DNA from: JAFDYH01 sp049840875
GTDB lineage: Bacteria > Bacteroidota > Bacteroidia > Chitinophagales > Chitinophagaceae
Assembly: GCA_049840875.1 (NCBI GenBank)
Contig: JASGJE010000006.1
Coordinates: 248,001-312,000 of the forward strand
DNA: 64,000 nt
Direction of reading: 5' to 3'
Shown here: in pieces, positions 54,792 through 63,512 of the stretch
How the letters are laid out: each line of letters begins with the position of its first letter
How positions within the stretch are numbered: the first letter of the stretch is position 1
Translations under genes and position numbers: made by a program
Notes under the pieces: model-generated
Seen by the model: the letters and a program-made list of their open reading frames with translations, nothing else
Databases searched by the model: none
Told to the model about the DNA's origin: nothing

Positions 54792-57689
54792 TCATAATGT
54801 TCTCTTTACTTCTTCTTCTTCATATGCTTCCACCACATCGCCTACTTTAATATCGCTGTAATTCTTGATAGTTAATCCGCACTCCATGTTACTTGCCACC
54901 TCTTTCACATCATCTTTAAAGCGCTTCAGCGATGCCAGTTCTGCACTTGATTCTGCGGCCGGATATATTACGATACCATCACGGATCAGCCTGATTTTGG
55001 AATCACGTTTAATTTTACCATCCAGTACATAACAACCCGCCACCACAGCTTTATCAAATTTATATACTTCGCGTATTTCAACATTCGCAACAATCTTTTC
55101 CTGGATCTTCGGTTCCAGCATTCCTTCCATCGCACTCTTGATTTCATCAATCGCGTTATAGATGATAGAGTAATGCCTGATCTGGATAGATTCCTGTTCG
55201 GCCAGTCTCGATGCCTGTACTGAAGGACGAACGTTAAAGCCAATAATGATCGCGTCAGATGCATTGGCAAGTGTTACATCACTTTCAGTAATTTGTCCGA
55301 CTGCTTTATGAATTACTTTAACTACGATTTCCTGTGTTGATAATTTTTGCAATGAATCGCTCAATGCCTCTACAGATCCATCCACGTCACCTTTGATAAT
55401 TACGTTCAGTTCTTTAAAATTACCCAACGCAAGGCGGCGACCGATTTCATCCAGCGTAATATGCTTTTTGGTACGTATACCTTGCTCACGCAAAATCTGT
55501 GCACGGCGATACGCTACTTCTTTTGCTTCAGCTTCGTCTTCATACACTTTGAACTTTTCACCAGCCTGCGGCGCACCACTCAATCCTAATATTAAGGCAG
55601 GCGCTGATGGGCCAGCTTCGTTTTCTTTCTTGTTTCTCTCATTGAACATCGCTTTCACGCGACCAAAGTATTGCCCGGAAACAATGATATCGCCATTTTG
55701 CAAAGTACCGTTCTGCACAAGCAGGGTAGCTACGTATCCACGGCCTTTATCCAATGATGCTTCGATGATTGTGCCTGTGGCTTCCTTATCAGGGTTTGCT
55801 TTTAATTCAAGTAACTCAGCTTCTAAAAGAATTTTTTCGAGAAGCAAGTCAACGTTTAACCCCTTTTTGGCAGATATTTCCTGGCTTTGATATTTACCAC
55901 CCCATTCTTCTACCAATAAGTTCATTTGTGAAAGTTGTTCGTATATCTTTTGCGGGTTGGCGCCGTCCTTATCAATCTTATTGATTGCAAAAATCATTGG
56001 CACTCCGGCTGCCTGTGCGTGGCTGATAGCTTCACGTGTTTGCGGCATGATGGCATCATCGGCAGCTATTACGATCACGGCAATATCCGTAATCTTTGCA
56101 CCACGTGCACGCATAGCCGTAAACGCCTCGTGACCCGGCGTATCGAGGAATGTAATTTCTTTACCATTTGCTAACTCTACCTGGTAGGCACCGATATGCT
56201 GTGTAATTCCACCTGCCTCACCAGCCACTACATTAGCGCTGCGGATATAATCGAGCAGAGACGTTTTACCGTGGTCAACGTGGCCCATGATTGTTACAAT
56301 CGGTGAACGTGGCTGTAACTCACCTTCATCACTTTCATCTTCCTCGTCTTCTTCCATTTCCATTTGCTTTTCCATGTCGATGAACTCAACATCAAAGCCA
56401 AACTCACTTGCCACCAGCTCTATTACTTCAGCATCCAGTCGCTGGTTGATAGAAACCATGATGCCAAGGCTCATACATTTGCTGATGACTTCAGCAAAGC
56501 TTACATTCATCAGGTTAGCCAATTCGCTTACACTGATAAATTCCGTCAATTGCAGTTTGTTATCTTCTGCGGTATCACCAGCTTCGGCTAATTCATTTCT
56601 GCGATCACGGCGAAGTTTTGCTTTCAGGTTTTTACCCTTTCCGGCGCCCCCTCCCGATAGCTTGGCCATCGTTTCCTGAATCTTATTTTGAATTTCTTTT
56701 TCGTCTATCTGTTTGTCTTCACGTCTCGGGCTTCTGAAATCTCTTCTGCCACCACCGCCGCCACTATTATTTCCACCGCGGTTACCGCCTTGTTGTGGCC
56801 TGCTTACATTAAATCGTCCACCGCCACCCTGACCTTGCTGACCCTGGCCTTGTCCTTGTTGTCCCTGGTTATTACCACTGCCTCTGTTGTCCCTGTTTAC
56901 GAAAATATTTCCCCTCGGTCTTTCTTCCTGCTTCTTTTCGATAGGTATTCTTTTCCGCTTTCTCTTTTCATCTTTCTTTGGCCGGGTATCACTATCAACA
57001 GGCAAATCTATCTTACCCAATATTTTCGGGCCTTCGATTTTATCGGCTTTTATGTTTTCAATTACCGGCGGCTGATCATCTTCTGTTACATCTTCAGTCT
57101 TTGCTGCTACTTTCTGTTCTTCGGGTTGGGGCTCTGTTTTTACGGGCTCGACCTTTTGCTCCTCCGCTTTTTCTTCCGTTTTTTTCTTCACGGTTTTCTT
57201 CGGCCGTGTAGAAGAGTCGATTGCAGAAAGATCAATCTTATCAACAACTTTCGGGGCTTCTATTTCAGGCGCTTCGACTTTTACTACTTTCGCTTCCTCT
57301 TCTTTTTCCTTGACTGCCGGAGTTTCTGGCTCCTTCACTTCCGGAGCTTTTTCTTCTACTGGAGCTGCCTCTTCTTTCTTTGCTGGTTTTACTTCTGTAA
57401 CAGCAGCAGGCTTATCATCTTTGCGGAAAGTAATTTCTTTTTCGTCTTTCTTTTTCTTTTCCGCAGGACTTCCCTTTGGCAGATCGATCTGATCGCTTTT
57501 CAGCTTTGCTACCTTATCGCTCTGAAACTCCTGTTGCAGAGAGCGATACATTTCTTCGGTTAGTTTAGAAGTTGGTTTAAGATCGTCTTTACCAAATCCT
57601 TTTCCAATCAAAAAATCAATAAGCGTGTCCTGGCCAATGTTAAATTCTTTGGCTGCACCTAATAATCTTGGAAGTTTTAATTCTGCCAT
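54792..57689 (-). CDS. infB: Translation initiation factor IF-2
   Basis: A 965-residue GTPase that brings initiator tRNA to the ribosome. The N-terminal IF2_N module (LLGAAKEFNIGQDTLIDFL) is followed by about 370 residues of Lys/Glu/Pro repeats and a Gly/Gln/Arg-rich stretch. The second IF2_N-like region and the G domain follow (IMGHVDHGKTSL about 470, DTPGHEAF, NKIDKDG), then domains II-IV ending EEEEVKRTL. It lies 86 bases after nusA, an order typical of the nusA-infB operon. Confidence 0.97.
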   Translation of the reverse strand: MAELKLPRLLGAAKEFNIGQDTLIDFLIGKGFGKDDLKPTSKLTEEMYRSLQQEFQSDKVAKLKSDQIDLPKGSPAEKKKKDEKEITFRKDDKPAAVTEVKPAKKEEAAPVEEKAPEVKEPETPAVKEKEEEAKVVKVEAPEIEAPKVVDKIDLSAIDSSTRPKKTVKKKTEEKAEEQKVEPVKTEPQPEEQKVAAKTEDVTEDDQPPVIENIKADKIEGPKILGKIDLPVDSDTRPKKDEKRKRKRIPIEKKQEERPRGNIFVNRDNRGSGNNQGQQGQGQGQQGQGGGGRFNVSRPQQGGNRGGNNSGGGGGRRDFRSPRREDKQIDEKEIQNKIQETMAKLSGGGAGKGKNLKAKLRRDRRNELAEAGDTAEDNKLQLTEFISVSELANLMNVSFAEVISKCMSLGIMVSINQRLDAEVIELVASEFGFDVEFIDMEKQMEMEEDEEDESDEGELQPRSPIVTIMGHVDHGKTSLLDYIRSANVVAGEAGGITQHIGAYQVELANGKEITFLDTPGHEAFTAMRARGAKITDIAVIVIAADDAIMPQTREAISHAQAAGVPMIFAINKIDKDGANPQKIYEQLSQMNLLVEEWGGKYQSQEISAKKGLNVDLLLEKILLEAELLELKANPDKEATGTIIEASLDKGRGYVATLLVQNGTLQNGDIIVSGQYFGRVKAMFNERNKKENEAGPSAPALILGLSGAPQAGEKFKVYEDEAEAKEVAYRRAQILREQGIRTKKHITLDEIGRRLALGNFKELNVIIKGDVDGSVEALSDSLQKLSTQEIVVKVIHKAVGQITESDVTLANASDAIIIGFNVRPSVQASRLAEQESIQIRHYSIIYNAIDEIKSAMEGMLEPKIQEKIVANVEIREVYKFDKAVVAGCYVLDGKIKRDSKIRLIRDGIVIYPAAESSAELASLKRFKDDVKEVASNMECGLTIKNYSDIKVGDVVEAYEEEEVKRTL

Positions 57690-57705
57690 TCAGATATTTT
57701 ATTTT

Positions 57706-57771
57706 GTGAACGGTGAATGGTGAATCGTGAATAGGTCGCTTCCATTGACCATTTCACCATTGACCATTCAC
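57706..57771. repeat. Long hairpin repeat between nusA and infB (GGTGAATGG type)
   Basis: Left arm 57706-57725 (gtgaacggtgaatggtgaat) and right arm 57752-57771 (tttcaccattgaccattcac) pair at 17 of 20 positions. The arms are made of repeats of gtgaatgg/gtcaatgg words. It fills most of the 86-base gap inside the operon, so it might be a processing or attenuation site rather than a full terminator. Confidence 0.65.
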
Positions 57772-57775
57772 GCTT

Positions 57776-59023
57776 TTATTCCTTTTTAAATTCTTCCTGC
57801 AATACTTTCTGCACTTCGAGTATTGTTTCTTTTTCCAGATCAGTTCTGCGTTCCAGTTCTTCAGGTGTCAAATTCAATACACTTCTTGCCGTATCACACC
57901 CGATTCTTTTTAATTCATCAATTACCCATGTTTCAATCTCATCACTGAATTCTTCAAGATCAATATCAAATTCTTCCACTTCACCTTCATTATCGCGATA
58001 AACATCGAGCTCATAACCTGTGAGCTCACTTGCCAATTTAATATTAACGCCGCGACGACCGATTGCCAGCGATACCTGGTCAGGTTTCAGATAAACATCA
58101 GCATGCTTGCCTTCCTGGTCAAGGTTCATTGAGGTTATCTTGGCGGGTGTGAGTGACCGTTGGATTAACAACTGGGTATTATTTGTCCAGTTAATGACGT
58201 CTATATTCTCATTTTTCAACTCCCGAACAATTCCATGAATACGACTTCCCTTCATTCCGACGCAAGCGCCAACAGGATCAATACGGTCATCATAAGATTC
58301 TACAGCTACTTTTGCTCTTTCGCCCGGATCGCGTACAATTCTCTTAATTACGATCAGGCCATCAAATATTTCCGGCACTTCGATCTCCAATAATTTAGCC
58401 AAAAAATCAGGTGAAGTACGTGAAAGAATTATTACCGGCGTATTATTTTTCATGTCTACTTTCTTCACTACCGCACGGATATTTTCTCCTTTCTTAAAAT
58501 AGTCTTGTGGTATTTGCTCACTTTTGGGGAGAATCAATTCATTGCCTTCTTCATCCAGCAACAGAATTTCCTTTTTCCAAACCTGGTATACTTCAGCACT
58601 TATGATTTCGCCGGTACGGTCACCATATTTTTTTGCCAGCACGTTTTTCTTCAAATCGCTGATACGACTTGCGAGGGTTTGCTTTGCGGCAAGAATTGCG
58701 CGGCGGCCAAAGTCATACAAATCTATTTCCTGGTATAATTCTTCGCCTACTTCAAAGTCGGGTTCAATTTTAGCAGCTTCTGTGTATGCAACCTGCGCCA
58801 ACGGATCTTCCACCTGTCCATCCTCTACAATCATACGGCGACGGATAATTTCAAGGTCACCCTTTTCTGCATTTACGATCACGTCAAAGTTTTCGTCACT
58901 GCCAAACTTCTTTCGAAGCAGCGTTTTGAAAACATCTTCTACCACTTTCATCATGGTCGGGCGGTCTATATTTTCCGCGTCCTTAAATTCCTGGAACGCA
59001 TCTATTAGGTTGATACTTGCCAT
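57776..59023 (-). CDS. nusA: Transcription termination/antitermination factor NusA
   Basis: 415 residues from the ATG at 59023 (the frame opens at 59041 but the family start MASINLIDAFQEF is clear). N-terminal RNA-polymerase-binding domain, S1 domain (about 130-200, ISAEVYQVW), KH1/KH2 (VGACVGMKGSRIHGIVREL and VSLAIGRRGVNIKLA), and a short acidic C-terminal part with one helix-hairpin (LTPEELERRTDLE). It binds RNA polymerase and RNA. It is 83 bases after rimP and 86 before infB. Confidence 0.95.
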   Translation of the reverse strand: MASINLIDAFQEFKDAENIDRPTMMKVVEDVFKTLLRKKFGSDENFDVIVNAEKGDLEIIRRRMIVEDGQVEDPLAQVAYTEAAKIEPDFEVGEELYQEIDLYDFGRRAILAAKQTLASRISDLKKNVLAKKYGDRTGEIISAEVYQVWKKEILLLDEEGNELILPKSEQIPQDYFKKGENIRAVVKKVDMKNNTPVIILSRTSPDFLAKLLEIEVPEIFDGLIVIKRIVRDPGERAKVAVESYDDRIDPVGACVGMKGSRIHGIVRELKNENIDVINWTNNTQLLIQRSLTPAKITSMNLDQEGKHADVYLKPDQVSLAIGRRGVNIKLASELTGYELDVYRDNEGEVEEFDIDLEEFSDEIETWVIDELKRIGCDTARSVLNLTPEELERRTDLEKETILEVQKVLQEEFKKE

Positions 59024-59106
59024 ACGCTTCTGTTTTAGCAAGCTGCGAGCTTTAAGATTTTGATGCCTTCAGAAGACATTAAAAACTCGTGGCTCAAAGC
59101 CGTCTG

Positions 59107-59577
59107 TTAAAATTTGATTTGAATTTTTGCTGATTTAATGTTGTTAAATAATATCGAATGTGTCAGTATTTCCTTTTTCTTTCCTTTGCCTTTCTCTTCC
59201 TCAAGCACAATTCCATCTTCCGTTACCTCCAGTAGTTTGCCTTCCTTTCTTGATCCATCTGCTTCTATTATCTCAATGTTCCTTCCTTTATTTTTTACAT
59301 ATTGCCTGTGCAATTTGAGTGGTTCATCAATACCGGGAGAAGAAACTTCCAGTGAAAAATTATTATCTGGAAATAAACCAGTCCCGTCAATCTGTTTATA
59401 AAGGGCACGATTTAGCTGAACGAGTTTGTCAATAGACGCACCGTTATCCGCATCGATGAAGACTTTAATGTTACTTCCTGCATTGATCTTTGTTTCTACA
59501 AGGAAATAACCCGGTGCATCCGCGAGTAATTCCGATACTCTTTGCTCTATAAAATTGATCTGTGTATCTATGCTCAT
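59107..59577 (-). CDS. rimP: Ribosome maturation factor RimP
   Basis: 156 residues from the ATG at 59577; the frame opens at 59673 but a promoter at 59637-59670 places the transcript start near 59630. Typical RimP sequence: FFLVETKINAGSNIKVFIDADNG-like core, LEVSSPGIDEPL, and the C-terminal SH3-like part. It assists 30S subunit assembly. It leads the rimP-nusA-infB operon. A strong hairpin sits in the leader just upstream. Confidence 0.9.
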   Translation of the reverse strand: MSIDTQINFIEQRVSELLADAPGYFLVETKINAGSNIKVFIDADNGASIDKLVQLNRALYKQIDGTGLFPDNNFSLEVSSPGIDEPLKLHRQYVKNKGRNIEIIEADGSRKEGKLLEVTEDGIVLEEEKGKGKKKEILTHSILFNNIKSAKIQIKF

Positions 59578-59590
59578 TTGCGGGAAAAGA

Positions 59591-59616
59591 AGAAGGGAAC
59601 GACTTCGTTCCCTTCT
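59591..59616 (-). promoter_or_regulatory. Leader hairpin before rimP
   Basis: AGAAGGGAACG at 59591-59601 pairs perfectly with CGTTCCCTTCT at 59606-59616 (11 bp, 4-base loop). In the rimP transcript this would be in the roughly 50-base leader, followed by TCTTTTCCC on the minus strand. It could be an attenuator or a protein-binding site for the operon. Confidence 0.6.
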
Positions 59617-59636
59617 GTTACTCATTTTTTCCATAG

Positions 59637-59670
59637 CAAAGATAAGGGAAATAAGATATTGCTTCCAAAA
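59637..59670 (-). promoter_or_regulatory. Promoter of the rimP-nusA-infB operon
   Basis: On the minus strand TTTTG (59666-59670) is followed by a 21-base spacer and TATCTTTG (59637-59644). Both boxes fit the Bacteroidota TTTG/TAnnTTTG consensus and spacing. The predicted start is near 59630. Confidence 0.7.
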
Positions 59671-59716
59671 CATGCTGTTATTTTAAAGCAGGTATCTTTA
59701 GAAAAAGTTTCAGAAT

Positions 59717-60076
59717 ATGGACAAACCCGAAAATATAGCCTCCTTTATCCGGGATAATAAAGAGGTACTGAAAGAATATGCCGAGACGCGTTTTGAAATC
59801 TACCGCCTGAAGGGTATAAAAACGGTATCTAAAACTGCCGGATTACTCGGTTGGATTATTATTTCACTGTTTCTGCTTTTCCTGGTAATTATATTCGGCG
59901 GAATGACGCTGGCGTATTGGCTTTCGCAGGTGTTTGAAAGCAACGTGATGGGTTTTGGTCTGACCACCATTTTTCTGCTGATCGTTTTTATCCTGTTGGC
60001 AGTTTTCCGTAAAAAATTATTTATAAACCCTGTTATTTCAGCGATTATCACCCAATCTTCAGATGATGAGGACTAA
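59717..60076 (+). CDS. Phage-holin-superfamily-III-like membrane protein
   Basis: A 119-residue protein with a soluble charged N-terminal segment, then two transmembrane helices (about 43-70 and 78-95; IIISLFLLFLVIIFGG and GFGLTTIFLLIVFILL) and a basic then acidic end. This matches the holin-X-like family (Phage_holin_3_6) common in bacterial chromosomes, not necessarily phage-linked. Its neighbour follows by 5 bases. Confidence 0.7.
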   Translation: MDKPENIASFIRDNKEVLKEYAETRFEIYRLKGIKTVSKTAGLLGWIIISLFLLFLVIIFGGMTLAYWLSQVFESNVMGFGLTTIFLLIVFILLAVFRKKLFINPVISAIITQSSDDED

Positions 60077-60081
60077 CAAAA

Positions 60082-60402
60082 ATGAATATTATGGGAAAAA
60101 GAATAAATAGCGTCGAGGCGCTTGACCAGGAAATTCTTCGTTTGCAGGCCAAGGCAAAAGTTTTGGAAAATGAACTTGACCATAGTCTCGACTATCTTCA
60201 GGACAATTATTCGTCGATGATCATGAATTCAGTTTTTAGCCGAACCGCCGGCAATATTAAAAACGGAGTTGTGGGAACAGTTTTAAGCTTGGTAATGAGT
60301 AATGAAAAACTGATGGATGCAGTTGGCAGTATTACTGGTCAACTCCTCAATAAATTAGCCGAGGGGCTCGAAAAATTAACCGAACGATTTGGGAAGAAAT
60401 GA
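60082..60402 (+). CDS. Small helical protein of unknown function
   Basis: A 106-residue protein starting MNIMGKRINSVEALDQEIL, with an amphipathic helical first half (RLQAKAKVLENELDHSL) and a Gly-rich second half (NGVVGTVLSLVMSNEKLMDAVGSITG). It begins 5 bases after the holin-like gene, so they form a pair. No family is recognised. Confidence 0.65.
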   Translation: MNIMGKRINSVEALDQEILRLQAKAKVLENELDHSLDYLQDNYSSMIMNSVFSRTAGNIKNGVVGTVLSLVMSNEKLMDAVGSITGQLLNKLAEGLEKLTERFGKK

Positions 60403-60513
60403 CATAGATAGGGTAAACAAAATAGATGTTGTTATTTGTTCTCGGGTGCCTAGTATCCTGTTTTTTAACAGTCTTAACAATTCTTCTCTTCGCAGGTTTT
60501 TTATCTTTATCCC

Positions 60514-60747
60514 ATGGTTCTCAAGATTTTTTTGATTTGTTTTTTCCTCTACATTTTATACAGGTTTGTATTCAATTTTTTATTGCCGGTATATAAAACC
60601 ACGCAGAAATTAAAAAAAGGCTTCCGTGATATGCACGAAAAGGTAAATGAAGCAAACAACAACCAGCAAAAAGCAACTCAGCAGCCGCAACCGGAACAAA
60701 AGAAAGAACAGCTTGGTGAGTATATCGATTTTGAAGACATAAAATAG
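60514..60747 (+). CDS. DUF4834 family small membrane protein
   Basis: A 77-residue protein: one N-terminal transmembrane helix (LKIFLICFFLYILYRFVF), a short basic region, a Gln-rich linker and ending EYIDFEDIK. This matches the DUF4834 pattern in Bacteroidota. The function is unknown. A tRNA promoter overlaps its end. Confidence 0.7.
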   Translation: MVLKIFLICFFLYILYRFVFNFLLPVYKTTQKLKKGFRDMHEKVNEANNNQQKATQQPQPEQKKEQLGEYIDFEDIK

Positions 60748-60777
60748 TTGACTTCTTCTCTAATTTTTCTATTTTTG
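60748..60777 (+). promoter_or_regulatory. Promoter of tRNA(CAT)
   Basis: TTG at 60748-60750 and TATTTTTG at 60770-60777 with 19 bases between them fit the Bacteroidota consensus. The tRNA begins 77 bases after the -7 box. Confidence 0.65.
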
Positions 60778-60854
60778 CGCTCCCTTGTTCACGAAGGGGC
60801 AACTTGATAAGTTAAGTTCTTTTATTGTTATAAATTTTTTGCTGTAATTCAGCA

Positions 60855-60928
60855 GGACCCTTAGCTCAGTTGGTTAGAGCACCTGACTCATAATCAGGGG
60901 GTCGTAGGATCGTGCCCTACAGGGTCCA
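60855..60928 (+). tRNA. tRNA with anticodon CAT (Met or Ile2), unusual T-loop
   Basis: The cloverleaf is complete: acceptor GGACCCT/AGGGTCC, D arm GCTC/GAGC, anticodon arm CCTGA-CTCATAA-TCAGG (anticodon CAT), T arm GTAGG-ATCGTGC-CCTAC. The T-loop reads ATCGTGC where TTCRANN is universal, so position 54 is A and 58 is T. The acceptor and T-arm resemble the Ile2 tRNA read by lysidine, but Met cannot be ruled out. No CCA is encoded. A hairpin terminator follows at once. Confidence 0.9.
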
Positions 60929-60930
60929 CA

Positions 60931-60956
60931 AAGCGGAACAATGTTCCGCTTTTTTG
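60931..60956 (+). terminator. Terminator after tRNA(CAT)
   Basis: AAGCGGAAC-AAT-GTTCCGCTT followed by TTTT: a 9-bp stem directly after the tRNA. Confidence 0.88.
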
Positions 60957-60995
60957 TTTGGAGGTTCTTTAACCTTTTATTAACCCCAATGAAAA

Positions 60996-61003
60996 TACTT
61001 TTG
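60996..61003 (+). promoter_or_regulatory. -7 box (TACTTTTG) upstream of the outer-membrane barrel
   Basis: TACTTTTG fits TAnnTTTG, 17 bases before the ATG at 61021. No clear -33 element is present. Confidence 0.4.
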
Positions 61004-61020
61004 TCCACTACAAATTTCTT

Positions 61021-61755
61021 ATGAAGAAAGTTTTTTTAGTCGCTGCTGCTTTAATATTTGTTTCGGCTTTGTTTGCACAAACTGATTCTTTAAAAAATCA
61101 GCCCAAAAAGAAAAAACAGTTTGATCTGTCTAATCGTGCCAATGATCACTTTATGATCCAATTGGGTTATGCCGGTTGGAACAATAAGCCGGATACGATC
61201 AATACAAAGGGATTGCCCCGATCGCTCAATATTTATTTCATGCTTGATTTTCCGATAAAAAGTGACCCACACTTCAGTGTTGGTATCGGCGCAGGTATCG
61301 GCTCGGATAACATTTATTTTGACAAAATGTATCTTGGTATTAAAGATCCGACCGCCAGTATAACCATTCAGGATGTATCAGATACAACACACTTTAAAAA
61401 GTATAAACTTTCGACAGCTTATCTTGAAGCTCCTCTTGAGTTGAGATATAGTTTCAATCCTGAAAATCCGGCAAAGAGCTGGAAAGTTGCAGTGGGTGTA
61501 AAAATCGGAACCCTGCTTAATGCACATACAAAAGGAAAAACCTGGCAGAATAGCTTGAATCAAACGCTCATCAGCTATATCCAGAAAGAAAGTAGTAAAC
61601 GGTTTTTCAATACGACCCGTGTGGTACCGACAATTCGGTTTGGTTATGGTCATTTCAGCCTGTACGGAGCCTACCAGGTCAGCACCTTGTTCAAGGCTGG
61701 TTTAGGGCCTGATGTACGACCGTTCTCAGCAGGAATCACGATAAGTGGATTATAG
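61021..61755 (+). CDS. Outer-membrane beta-barrel protein (PorT-like)
   Basis: A 244-residue exported protein with a signal peptide ending near ALFAQT, a short Lys-rich segment, then amphipathic strands (HFSVGIGAGIGSDNIYF, LEAPLELRYSF, WKVAVGVKIGTLL, FSLYGAYQVSTLF). Such barrels of the PorT family are widespread in this phylum. A terminator follows. The ligand is unknown. Confidence 0.82.
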   Translation: MKKVFLVAAALIFVSALFAQTDSLKNQPKKKKQFDLSNRANDHFMIQLGYAGWNNKPDTINTKGLPRSLNIYFMLDFPIKSDPHFSVGIGAGIGSDNIYFDKMYLGIKDPTASITIQDVSDTTHFKKYKLSTAYLEAPLELRYSFNPENPAKSWKVAVGVKIGTLLNAHTKGKTWQNSLNQTLISYIQKESSKRFFNTTRVVPTIRFGYGHFSLYGAYQVSTLFKAGLGPDVRPFSAGITISGL

Positions 61756-61780
61756 CTATTAAAATATTTGATTTCACAAA

Positions 61781-61812
61781 CAGGGTTTTCAAATCGAAAA
61801 CCCTGTTTTTTT
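61781..61812 (+). terminator. Terminator after the outer-membrane barrel gene
   Basis: CAGGGTTTTC-AAATC-GAAAACCCTG followed by seven T: a 10-bp stem, 25 bases past the stop. Confidence 0.88.
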
Positions 61813-61850
61813 ATGTGCACACAGATAGGAATTAAGCTGAAAATCTGATT

Positions 61851-61858
61851 TACCTTTG
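61851..61858 (+). promoter_or_regulatory. -7 box (TACCTTTG) upstream of hflX
   Basis: TACCTTTG fits TAnnTTTG, about 28 bases before the hflX GTG. No clear -33 element. Confidence 0.4.
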
Positions 61859-61886
61859 CAGGCCTTAATAAATCTTAAGAATAATT

Positions 61887-63077
61887 GTGATAGAAAAAAA
61901 GAACAGGATAGAGCTCGAAGAAAAAGCTGTGTTGGTGGCGCTAGTACATAAAGATCAAACAGAAACACAAACGCAGGAATATCTTGATGAACTTGCTTTT
62001 CTGGCGGAAACCGCCGGCGCAATCGCCGTTAAAAAATTTGTACAGAAACTACCCCATCCTGATAGCCGCACGTATATCGGCAAGGGCAAACTGGAGGAAA
62101 TCAAAAATTACATACAGGGGAAAGATGTTCGGGTGGTGATCTTTGATGATGAACTCAGCGGCGCTCAGATCAATAATATCGAAAAAGCACTTGACGTAAA
62201 GACAATTGATCGCTCTGATTTAATCCTTGACATATTTGCGCGGCGTGCAAAAACTGCACAGGCAAAAGCACAGGTGGAGTTGGCGCAGTATCAGTATATA
62301 CTTCCCAGGTTGAGGGGTATGTGGAAGCACCTTGAACGACTGGGCGGCGGTATTGGTACAAGGGGACCTGGAGAGAGTGAAATTGAAACCGACCGTCGTA
62401 TTGTTCGTGATAAGATTTCATTGCTTCGTAAGCGGCTGGCAGAAATAGATAAGCAGGCATTTACTCAACGCAAAGATCGCGGTGAATTTATCCGCGTAGC
62501 GTTGGTCGGTTATACAAATGTTGGCAAATCAACAATAATGAATCTGCTAAGTAAGCGAGATGTATTTGCAGAGAATAAATTGTTTGCCACACTCGATACC
62601 ACTACCAGCAAGATAGTTTTTGAAAACACGCCATTTCTTTTAAGCGACACAGTTGGTTTTATCCGGAAGCTGCCCCATCATTTAGTGGAAAGCTTTAAAA
62701 GTACACTCGACGAGGTAAGAGAAGCCGACATTCTATTGCATGTTGTCGATATTTCTCATCCGAATTACGAAGACCAGATCGGCGTAGTCAATAAAACATT
62801 ACAGGAATTAAATGCGTTTGAAAAGCCAATTATCACCATTTTCAATAAAATGGATTTGTATGAAGAAAGAACATTTGACGAATGGTTAGGTGAAGAAACA
62901 AAGCAACAGATATTAGAAGATCTCTTTGAACGTTGGCAAAGGGAGACAAACAATCACGCAATTTTTATTTCAGCTTTGGAAAAAAGAAATATTGATCAAT
63001 TAAGAAAGACTATTCTTGAAAAGGTAAGAGAATCTTACCGGGTACGATATCCGTACAAAACGGAGTTTTTATATTGA
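61887..63077 (+). CDS. hflX: GTPase HflX
   Basis: A 396-residue GTPase that rescues stalled or stress-damaged ribosomes. The N-terminal HflX domain has SRTYIGKGKLEE and RRAKTAQAKAQVELAQYQY, then GIGTRGPGESEIETDRR (the HflX signature). The G domain has LVGYTNVGKSTIMN, DTVGFIRKLPH and FNKMD. The start is GTG at 61887. Confidence 0.93.
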   Translation: MIEKKNRIELEEKAVLVALVHKDQTETQTQEYLDELAFLAETAGAIAVKKFVQKLPHPDSRTYIGKGKLEEIKNYIQGKDVRVVIFDDELSGAQINNIEKALDVKTIDRSDLILDIFARRAKTAQAKAQVELAQYQYILPRLRGMWKHLERLGGGIGTRGPGESEIETDRRIVRDKISLLRKRLAEIDKQAFTQRKDRGEFIRVALVGYTNVGKSTIMNLLSKRDVFAENKLFATLDTTTSKIVFENTPFLLSDTVGFIRKLPHHLVESFKSTLDEVREADILLHVVDISHPNYEDQIGVVNKTLQELNAFEKPIITIFNKMDLYEERTFDEWLGEETKQQILEDLFERWQRETNNHAIFISALEKRNIDQLRKTILEKVRESYRVRYPYKTEFLY

Positions 63078-63140
63078 TAGGTTTTCAATTTCACAACCGA
63101 CATCTTTATATTGAAAAAAACTTGTCATCAGTAGCGGATT

Positions 63141-63503
63141 ATGGTTGATAAAAAATATACCTGGGAAAAAGTCGCTGATCATATTAATGAGTTGGATTTT
63201 GCAGGTAATAACATTGCGGTTTGCGAAGTTAAAAGCAAGAAAATCTGCGTTGCCAAATACAAAGATTCATTGTTTGCTTTTGCTTTCAAATGCCCACATG
63301 CCGGCGGTATCCTTGCTGACGGTTTTATTGATGCCTTAGGAAATGTGGTATGTCCGCTGCATCGGTATAAGTACAGTTTGATGAATGGCCGGAACGTGAG
63401 TGGAGAAGGCTATTTCTTAAAGCATTGGTGTGTTGAAAACCGGGAAGATGGCGTATATATTGCGATGGAAGAAAGCACCGGATTTTTTAATTGGCTGAAA
63501 TAG
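63141..63503 (+). CDS. Rieske (2Fe-2S) domain protein
   Basis: A 120-residue single-domain Rieske protein: Cys51-x-His53 (FKCPHAGG) and Cys71-x2-His74 (VVCPLHRY) give the cluster ligands. It has no oxygenase partner nearby, so it may serve as a small electron carrier. It follows hflX by 63 bases. Confidence 0.87.
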   Translation: MVDKKYTWEKVADHINELDFAGNNIAVCEVKSKKICVAKYKDSLFAFAFKCPHAGGILADGFIDALGNVVCPLHRYKYSLMNGRNVSGEGYFLKHWCVENREDGVYIAMEESTGFFNWLK

Positions 63504-63512
63504 CTTTTCATA

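Noticed and set aside
56688..57563. Plus-strand 291-residue frame opposite infB
   Set aside because: Its composition (long runs of Phe, Leu, Arg) is the antisense of the Lys/Glu/Pro-rich infB N-terminus; no family motif or start signal.
58524..59063. Plus-strand 179-residue frame opposite nusA
   Set aside because: Shadow of a conserved gene in the other strand.
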